Shown here: positions 23,788 to 28,354 of the stretch, piece by piece
Position numbering within the stretch: position 1 is the first letter of the stretch
Layout: each line of letters starts with the position of its first letter
Origin: an uncultured Collinsella sp.
GTDB lineage: Bacteria > Actinomycetota > Coriobacteriia > Coriobacteriales > Coriobacteriaceae
Direction of reading: 5' to 3'
Assembly (NCBI GenBank): GCA_900543515.1
Contig: UQRW01000028.1
Location: 1-28,354 of the forward strand
DNA length: 28,354 nucleotides
Made by a program: the position numbers and the translations under genes
Notes under the pieces: model-generated
Seen by the model: only the letters and a program-made list of their open reading frames with translations
Databases searched by the model: none
Told to the model about the DNA's origin: nothing

Positions 23788-24060
23788 AAAAATGCGCCTT
23801 TCGTTTCGAGATTGTTTCAGACGTTATAACCATCAACTAGTAGTCGAGCGTATTTTCGCAGGAATGGTGCGTATTTGCACCACGCTTCACAAAGTAATGA
23901 AAAAACTTTTCAGAAATTTGAATTTGTCGCTTGTGCTGCGGGCACTTTAGCGTAATATAGCGACCGTCGAAAACGGAGACGGAAAACAACCGCTTACCGA
24001 GTAAAAGGTACCGTTTACGATATTTGAATTGCGCCCGGCGATACGTGAAAGGAGAGGCAG
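23788..24060. other. Divergent control region between the HAD gene and argG
   Basis: No gene is seen before the leader ORF at 24061. It holds a TGGTGC/GCACCA inverted repeat (23865-23870, 23877-23882), the argG promoter candidate, and an 18-bp near-palindrome centred on GGTACC (24001-24018, 16 of 18 symmetric positions). The two palindromes could bind regulators such as ArgR, but neither fits a known ARG box well. Confidence 0.5.
23931..23958 (+). promoter_or_regulatory. Candidate argG promoter
   Basis: TTGTGC (23931-23936) and TAATAT (23953-23958) are separated by 16 bases in an AT-rich stretch. RNA would start near 23965, giving a leader of about 375 nt before argG that contains the arginine-rich ORF. 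Confidence 0.5.
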
Positions 24061-24135
24061 ATGCAGTTCGTAAAGATCATCACCACTGCAGACAATGCCA
24101 TCCGACGCCAGCGCGCAATTTCCCGACGACGATAA
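24061..24135 (+). CDS. Arginine-rich leader peptide of argG (24 codons, candidate attenuator)
   Basis: ATG 24061 stands behind an excellent ribosome site (AAAGGAGAGG, 24048-24057). The 24-residue product begins MQFVKIITTADNAI and then has six Arg in its last ten residues (RRQRAISRRR), ending in three tandem CGA codons before TAA. Four of the six Arg codons are CGA, whereas all 12 Arg codons of argG are CGC or CGT. A sequence of overlapping stems follows: 24143-24176, 24166-24187 and 24187-24207. This fits a peptide whose translation stalls when Arg-tRNA is short and so switches RNA folding ahead of argG. No classical terminator is obvious, so the output step is uncertain. Not a known family to me. 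Confidence 0.7.
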   Translation: MQFVKIITTADNAIRRQRAISRRR

Positions 24136-24340
24136 CAATCGTCTCTGTCCGCATGGGGCGAATTGCCTCAACAGAGTCATTTTGAGGTCGTTGGGTCTTA
24201 GCACGACATAGCCGCATGTTTCTAGGGCATGCCTGTGATGCATTCTGCTGAATAACCTGATATTGCACGGTTTTTGACCTCAAGGTGACTTGCAACTGAC
24301 CGATGTTCTAACTAGCTACCAAGGGCGAAAGGAAACAGCC
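24136..24340 (+). promoter_or_regulatory. Structured leader RNA between the leader peptide and argG
   Basis: Mutually exclusive pairings are possible: CTCTGT (24143-24148) with ACAGAG (24171-24176); CCTCAA (24166-24171) with TTGAGG (24182-24187); GTCGT (24187-24191) with ACGAC (24203-24207); and TTGAGGTC (24182-24189) with GACCTCAA (24276-24283). A T5 tract at 24271-24275 follows only a weak stem. A ribosome held at the CGA codons would cover the first arm and change the choice among these. Confidence 0.45.
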
Positions 24341-25567
24341 ATGAGCAAGGAAAAAGTCGTTCTCGCATATTCCGGTGGTCTTGATACATCCGTATGTGTC
24401 AAGTGGCTCCAGGACGAGAAGAATCTCGATGTCGTTTGTGTCTGCGGCAACGTGGGCCAGGAAGAGACCGGACTGGATGCCAAGAAGCAGAAGGCGCTCG
24501 ACCTGGGCGTTCTCGATTGCCAGGTGCTCGACCTGCGCGACGAGTTCTCCGATGAGTTCCTGACCAAAGCCATCGCAGCAAACTCCATGTACGAGAACAA
24601 GTACCCGCTGCTCTCCGCCCTGTCTCGCCCGCTGCTTGCCAAGAAGCTTGTTGAGGTCGCCCACGAGTTTGGCGCGACCTACGTCGCCCACGGCTGCACC
24701 GGCAAGGGTAACGACCAGGTCCGTTTTGAGGCCGCCGTCAAGGCCCTCGACCCCGAGCTCAAGGTTATCGCCCCGGTTCGCGAGTGGGACCTGAAGTGCC
24801 GTCCCGACGAGGTCGCCTATGCCCACGCCCACAACGTGCCGGTTCCCGAGGGTGCCAACGACAACCCCTACTCCATCGACGACAACCTGTGGGGTCGCGC
24901 CATCGAGTGCGGTCACCTGGAGGACCCTTGGAATGAGCCGCTCGATGACGCTTGGGTTATGACCAAGAACCCCGAGGACACGCCTGACACCCCGACCTAT
25001 ACCGAGATCGAGTTTGAGGCCGGCAAGCCTGTCGCCGTCGACGGCAAGAAGATGAAGCTCTCCGAGATCGTCATCGCCCTCAACAAGATTTCGGGCGACA
25101 ACGGCTTTGGCCGTCTTGACCTGGTCGAGGATCGTCTGGTGGGCCTCAAGAGCCGCGAGTGCTATGAGGTTCCCGGCGCCCTGACGCTCATCACCGCCCA
25201 CAAGGCGCTCGAGGACATCTGCGTCGAGGGCGACCTGCTCAAGACCAAGATCAAGCTCGAGCAGGATTGGGCCACCGCCGTGTACAACGGCCAGTGGTAC
25301 AGCCCGCTCAAGAACGCGCTCGACGCCTTTATGGCCGATACCCAGAAGTTCGTGACCGGCACTGTCCGTCTGAAGTTCTTTAAGGGCAACTGCCATGTCG
25401 TCGGCCGCAAGAGTCCCTTCAGCCTCTACGACTACGGCCTGGCTACCTACGACCGCGACACCACGTTTGACGAGAAGGCCAGCGCCGGCTTTATCGAGAT
25501 CGATACGCTGTCGCTCAAGACGTGGGCAAAGGTCCAGGGCCCCAGCTCTGCTGCCGCCCAGGCCTAG
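24341..25567 (+). CDS. argG: Argininosuccinate synthase
   Basis: A 408-residue enzyme joining citrulline and aspartate with ATP to argininosuccinate, the penultimate step of arginine synthesis. The ATP pyrophosphatase loop AYSGGLDTSV is at residues 8-17; HGCTGKGNDQVRFE, APVREWDL and the DDNLWGR segment are typical. ATG 24341 follows GAAAGGA (24326-24332); an in-frame upstream start at 24290 has no ribosome site. It shares strand and pathway with argH, 522 bases on, but a strong hairpin lies between. The leader region upstream probably senses arginine. Confidence 0.97.
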   Translation: MSKEKVVLAYSGGLDTSVCVKWLQDEKNLDVVCVCGNVGQEETGLDAKKQKALDLGVLDCQVLDLRDEFSDEFLTKAIAANSMYENKYPLLSALSRPLLAKKLVEVAHEFGATYVAHGCTGKGNDQVRFEAAVKALDPELKVIAPVREWDLKCRPDEVAYAHAHNVPVPEGANDNPYSIDDNLWGRAIECGHLEDPWNEPLDDAWVMTKNPEDTPDTPTYTEIEFEAGKPVAVDGKKMKLSEIVIALNKISGDNGFGRLDLVEDRLVGLKSRECYEVPGALTLITAHKALEDICVEGDLLKTKIKLEQDWATAVYNGQWYSPLKNALDAFMADTQKFVTGTVRLKFFKGNCHVVGRKSPFSLYDYGLATYDRDTTFDEKASAGFIEIDTLSLKTWAKVQGPSSAAAQA

Positions 25568-25720
25568 CGCCTCCTTCCCTTGGTATCCGCGCGGCCCATC
25601 CGCGTGATACATAACGGGCGCACGGGGTCCCTACCTTTCGTTATGCTTGCTGACACTTCTTAACATCGGTGGCCCCTACGTTCCGCCCGCATATATGATG
25701 CCGCGTCTGCGGCTGAGTCC
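25568..25720. other. argG 3' region with a 7-bp long-loop hairpin
   Basis: CATAACG (25610-25616) can pair with CGTTATG (25639-25645), and a smaller bulged stem lies at 25584-25608. No gene is seen. The region precedes the strong hairpin at 25721. Confidence 0.4.
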
Positions 25721-25755
25721 GAGCCCCGCCGGGGTTGTCCGGCGGGGCTCCTTCT
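25721..25755 (+). terminator. Strong GC hairpin after argG, probable terminator
   Basis: A perfect 10-bp stem (25721-25730 with 25741-25750) with a 10-nt loop is followed by CTTCT. The weak T-run suggests partial termination between argG and argH. Confidence 0.6.
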
Positions 25756-25800
25756 ATCAATTTGGCGGCTCTGTGCCTATATATATGAGGAGTATCCATT

Positions 25801-25971
25801 ATGTTCAATGCTATCGCGCATGCTTTGCTTGCCCTCGCGCCCGAGTTCGATGCTGTAAGGGTCGAGGACGTTCCTATGAGCCTGAAGGCCTGGATCGATG
25901 GTTCGCAGGGCAACATCCGGAGGGAGACGTTGGGCGCCAAGTGCATGGTGCGTCACTTCTTTGCAAATTAG
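25801..25971 (+). CDS. Small hypothetical protein between argG and argH
   Basis: A 56-codon ORF with a well-spaced GAGGAG (25787-25792) eight bases before ATG. The product starts with a short hydrophobic helix (MFNAIAHALLALAPEF), then VEDVPMSLKAWIDGSQG, and ends in a basic stretch with one Cys (RRETLGAKCMVRHFFAN). No family is recognised. It lies 45 bases after the argG hairpin and 118 bases before argH, on the same strand. It may be a genuine small protein or a translated leader affecting argH; only two adjacent Arg and two others occur, so it is not an arginine sensor of the argG type. Confidence 0.45.
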   Translation: MFNAIAHALLALAPEFDAVRVEDVPMSLKAWIDGSQGNIRRETLGAKCMVRHFFAN

Positions 25972-26089
25972 CCACATGGCCCCGCGCGCGGCAGGGAGTG
26001 TGTAAAACTAGCGGTTGATAAATCGCTTTAGCGACAGGGCACATTGCTTTGGACGCTTGTTTTGGTATTTGGAGAAAGGAGACGGTTCC

Positions 26090-27520
26090 ATGGCTCTTTG
26101 GGGCGGTCGTTTTGAGGCGGGCGTGGCCGAGGTCACGCAGGAGTTTGGCGCGTCGCTGCCGGTCGACAAACATCTCTATAAGCAGGATATCGCCGGCTCT
26201 AAGGCGCATGCCAAGATGTTGGCCGCCCAGGGCATCATCAGTGCCGAGGACGAGCAGGCGATTGCCAAGGGCCTGACCGGAATCGAACAGGATATCGATG
26301 CCGGCAACTTTACCTTCGACATCAACGATGAGGACATTCATATGTCCATCGAGAGCGAGCTGACGCGTCGCATCGGCGAGGCTGGCAAGCGCTTGCATAC
26401 TGGGCGTTCGCGCAACGACCAGGTGGCGACCGATACGCGCCTGGGCGTCAAGGCGCTGGCCAAGGAGCTCATGGAGGCCAATCTTGAGCTGCGCCATGTG
26501 CTGGTGGATGCGGCCAAGAAGTACGACAAGGTGATTCTGCCGGGCTACACGCACATGCAACATGCTCAGCCCGTGCTGCTGTCGCATCACCTGCTGGCGT
26601 ATTCCTGGATGTTCGCGCGCGACTTTACGCGTTTGAAGGCCGCCTTTGATGCTGCCGACAACTGCCCGCTGGGTGCCGCTGCGCTTGCCGGTACGAGCTA
26701 TCCGCTCGATCGCCAGATGACGGCTGCCGAACTTGGCTTTGCGGGCGTGATCCCCAACTCGCTCGATGCCGTTTCCGACCGTGATTTTCTGCTCGATCTG
26801 CATTACGCCGGATCCGTCATGGCGATGCACCTGTCGCGTCTTTCCGAGGAGATCGTACTGTGGTCGAGCTCCGAATTTGGCTTTATCACGCTTTCCGACT
26901 CGTACTCCACTGGCTCGTCCATCATGCCGCAGAAGAAGAACCCCGACTTTGCCGAGCTTATCCGCGGCAAGAGCGGTCGCGTGTACGGCAACCTGGTGCA
27001 GCTGCTGGTAACCATGAAGGGCCTGCCGCTTGCTTATAACAAGGACTTGCAGGAGGACAAGGAGGGCGCGCTCGATACCGCCCATACGCTCATGCAGTGC
27101 CTGTCCGTTATGGCCGGAATGATTTCGACTTGGACCGTCAACGAGGATGCCATGGCGCGCGAGTGCGGCGTGGGGCACCTTGCCGCCACCGATGTTGCCG
27201 ATTACCTGGCCAAGCGTGGCCTGCCGTTCCGCGAGGCACATGCCGTGGTGGGCCATCTGGTCCTGATGTGCGAGAAGCGCGGCTGCAATCTTGAGGACCT
27301 GCCGTTTGAGGTGTTCCAGGAGGCAAGCCCGCTCTTTGAGCGCGACATTACCGAGGCGCTCGATATCCCGTCGATTGTCGCCGCGCGCACGACCGAGGGC
27401 GGCACCGCTCCTGCCGCCGTTGCCGTGCAGTTGCAGCGTGCCGAGGCACAGCTCGTGGCTGACGAGGGCGTGTTTGGATCGCTGACCAAGGTCGTCGAGA
27501 TGGGTCACGGGGCAAAGTAG
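26090..27520 (+). CDS. argH: Argininosuccinate lyase
   Basis: A 476-residue enzyme of the fumarase/aspartase superfamily that splits argininosuccinate into arginine and fumarate. Seen are WGGRFEAG at the N-terminus, the DEDIHMSIESEL and HTGRSRNDQVATDTRL substrate motifs, GYTHMQHAQPV with the catalytic His, and the superfamily signature GSSIMPQKKNPD near residue 275. ATG 26090 follows GAGAAAGGAG; the longer frame from 26015 lacks a ribosome site. The terminator at 27571 follows. Confidence 0.97.
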   Translation: MALWGGRFEAGVAEVTQEFGASLPVDKHLYKQDIAGSKAHAKMLAAQGIISAEDEQAIAKGLTGIEQDIDAGNFTFDINDEDIHMSIESELTRRIGEAGKRLHTGRSRNDQVATDTRLGVKALAKELMEANLELRHVLVDAAKKYDKVILPGYTHMQHAQPVLLSHHLLAYSWMFARDFTRLKAAFDAADNCPLGAAALAGTSYPLDRQMTAAELGFAGVIPNSLDAVSDRDFLLDLHYAGSVMAMHLSRLSEEIVLWSSSEFGFITLSDSYSTGSSIMPQKKNPDFAELIRGKSGRVYGNLVQLLVTMKGLPLAYNKDLQEDKEGALDTAHTLMQCLSVMAGMISTWTVNEDAMARECGVGHLAATDVADYLAKRGLPFREAHAVVGHLVLMCEKRGCNLEDLPFEVFQEASPLFERDITEALDIPSIVAARTTEGGTAPAAVAVQLQRAEAQLVADEGVFGSLTKVVEMGHGAK

Positions 27521-27570
27521 AGGTTTGGCTGAAGCCGTTTTGGCCATGTATTGATAAATCGTTTTCGCTT

Positions 27571-27605
27571 TACGGGCGCCTGCTGATGTGGGAGCCCGTA
27601 TTTTG
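27571..27605 (+). terminator. Rho-independent terminator after argH
   Basis: TACGGGC (27571-27577) pairs with GCCCGTA (27594-27600), followed by TTTTGTT. Confidence 0.75.
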
Positions 27606-27812
27606 TTGCTATGGGGGAGGGGCTTGTCGAGAACTTCTGTAGGACCTTTGGGCAGGTTGTGAAGGGGATACGTTCGCGGGCGGCAACCGACCGCCTGCTC
27701 TGTTCGGCGCGGTTGATGGGCGGTCGGATGGTACTCTAATCGGGCTTCGAAACAGAAGTGACACATATGGAGCGCTTTAATAAATTGCAACGTTTCAATA
27801 AACAGCTTTTTG

Positions 27813-27841
27813 TTTAACTGCAGCTAAAACTCTGTTACGAT
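27813..27841 (+). promoter_or_regulatory. Candidate ndk promoter
   Basis: TTTAAC (27813-27818) and TACGAT (27836-27841) are separated by 17 bases, with AT-rich repeats directly upstream. RNA would start about 58 bases before ndk. Confidence 0.5.
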
Positions 27842-27905
27842 GCAGTCTAGGCGGGTGCCGGAATGGGACTTGGGCACGCGCGAACCTACTTGAAAGGCTA
27901 CTTTT

Positions 27906-28310
27906 ATGGCTATCGAGAAGACCTTCATCATGATTAAGCCCGACGCCGTGCGCGACCGCAAGATCGGCGAGATCGTTGCTCGCATTGAGCGCAGCGGCCT
28001 TGTCATCGAGCGCATGGAGATGACCACGCTCGAGCGCGCTACCGTCGAGGAGCACTACGCCCATCTGGCCGACAAGCCCTTCTTTGGCGGTCTCTGCGAC
28101 TTTATGACGAGCGGTCCGGTCGTCAAGATGGTCGTTTCCGGTCTCTCCGCTGTTGCTAAGATGCGCACCCTCATGGGCGCTACCAACCCGCTTGAGGCTG
28201 CTCCTGGTACCATCCGCGGCGACTTTGCCGTCGATGTCAACGCCAACGTGATCCACGGCTCCGACTGCCTGGAGAACGCCGAGATTGAGATCAAGCGCTT
28301 CTTTGGCTAA
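27906..28310 (+). CDS. ndk: Nucleoside diphosphate kinase
   Basis: A 134-residue enzyme that transfers phosphate from ATP to nucleoside diphosphates through a phospho-histidine. Family sequence is clear: EKTFIMIKPDAVRDRKIGEI, then VSGLSAV, the MGATNPLEAAPGTIRGDFA segment in parts, and NVIHGSD with active-site His117. ATG 27906 follows GAAAGGC. It is monocistronic as far as the window shows. Confidence 0.97.
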   Translation: MAIEKTFIMIKPDAVRDRKIGEIVARIERSGLVIERMEMTTLERATVEEHYAHLADKPFFGGLCDFMTSGPVVKMVVSGLSAVAKMRTLMGATNPLEAAPGTIRGDFAVDVNANVIHGSDCLENAEIEIKRFFG

Positions 28311-28312
28311 AC

Positions 28313-28336
28313 CAGCTTTGACTCCTTAAAGCTGTT
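28313..28336 (+). terminator. Possible weak terminator after ndk
   Basis: CAGCTTT (28313-28319) pairs with AAAGCTG (28328-28334). The stem is AT-rich and the tail is short. Confidence 0.4.
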
Positions 28337-28354
28337 AGCGTGTGGCTTGGGCGC

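Larger units (their letters stand above)
27521..27905. other. argH-ndk intergenic region
   Basis: Besides the argH terminator and ndk promoter it contains a 9-bp inverted repeat (CCGACCGCC 27687-27695 with GGCGGTCGG 27719-27727) and a tandem repeat next to the ndk promoter: CGCTTTAATAAA (27773-27784) and CGTTTCAATAAA (27791-27802), 18 bases apart. Short ORFs here lack ribosome sites and I do not call them genes. Confidence 0.5.

Noticed and set aside
23917..24030. Two TTTGAATT sequences before argG resembling ARG-box halves
   Set aside because: Each is only a half-site without the inverted partner and they are 106 bases apart, so ArgR binding is not supported.
26015..27561. TTGATAAATCG occurring on both sides of argH (26015-26025 and 27551-27561)
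   Set aside because: An 11-base match between intergenic stretches of this size is expected by chance about once or twice, and there is no further similarity.
27612..27740. 42-codon ORF in the argH-ndk gap
   Set aside because: No Shine-Dalgarno sequence and no domain-like pattern.
25874..27790. 638-codon open frame antisense to argH
   Set aside because: A shadow of argH third-position GC bias; no recognisable domain or ribosome site.
27767..27817. 16-codon ORF with an RFNK repeat before ndk, considered as a leader peptide
   Set aside because: There is no ribosome site and its ORF lies across the -35 region, so it would be upstream of the probable transcript.

Overview
The window is high-GC (C- and G-ending codons dominate), with densely packed genes, long stretches of one strand and an actinobacterial-type cell-division cluster. 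Protein content and style fit the class Coriobacteriia, most likely a Collinsella-like gut anaerobe; this is an inference from the sequence, not a database match. I see no tRNA, rRNA, CRISPR array, transposase or prophage gene. It reads as core chromosome.

Left part (1-8250, + strand). A Gram-positive division-associated cluster (pgeF/ylmD, yggS/ylmE, sepF/ylmF, yggT/ylmG, divIVA) is split by a complete phosphate-uptake operon, pstSCAB-phoU, which is joined to pgeF by a 4-base ATGA overlap. A tandem 7-bp repeat with 11-bp period ahead of pgeF looks like a PHO box that could drive the joint operon. yggT has no ordinary start codon and seems to begin at ATC or ATT.

Middle part (8205-14225). 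A nitroreductase and a second phosphate system (PiT transporter plus PhoU-like DUF47 partner) lie on the - strand. Rightward genes follow: a possibly leaderless small hypothetical gene, a Bax-inhibitor-1 family membrane protein, a PARG-like TIGR02452 protein with an altered catalytic motif, and an MsAcT-like SGNH hydrolase.

Thiamine region (14286-17320). thiC, under a TPP riboswitch, and thiD are on the - strand; a small membrane-anchored protein of unknown function diverges from them. Then come yaaA and an M18 aminopeptidase (- strand), polA (+) and a Cof-type HAD phosphatase (-).

Right part (23788-28354, + strand). argG and argH, the last two steps of arginine synthesis, are separated by a structured spacer holding a 56-codon ORF. 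argG is preceded by a roughly 375-nt leader with a 24-codon, well-translated-looking ORF that ends in an arginine-rich stretch including three tandem CGA codons. CGA does not occur among the arginine codons of argG. I read this as an arginine-sensing leader peptide, the most interesting item in the window. ndk closes the window.

A recurrent theme is the long inverted repeat directly after a stop codon (9005, 14233, 17352, 18290, 22821). Two of these bracket yaaA, share a 15-bp arm and keep pairing despite sequence changes, so they form a small family of structured 3' elements.
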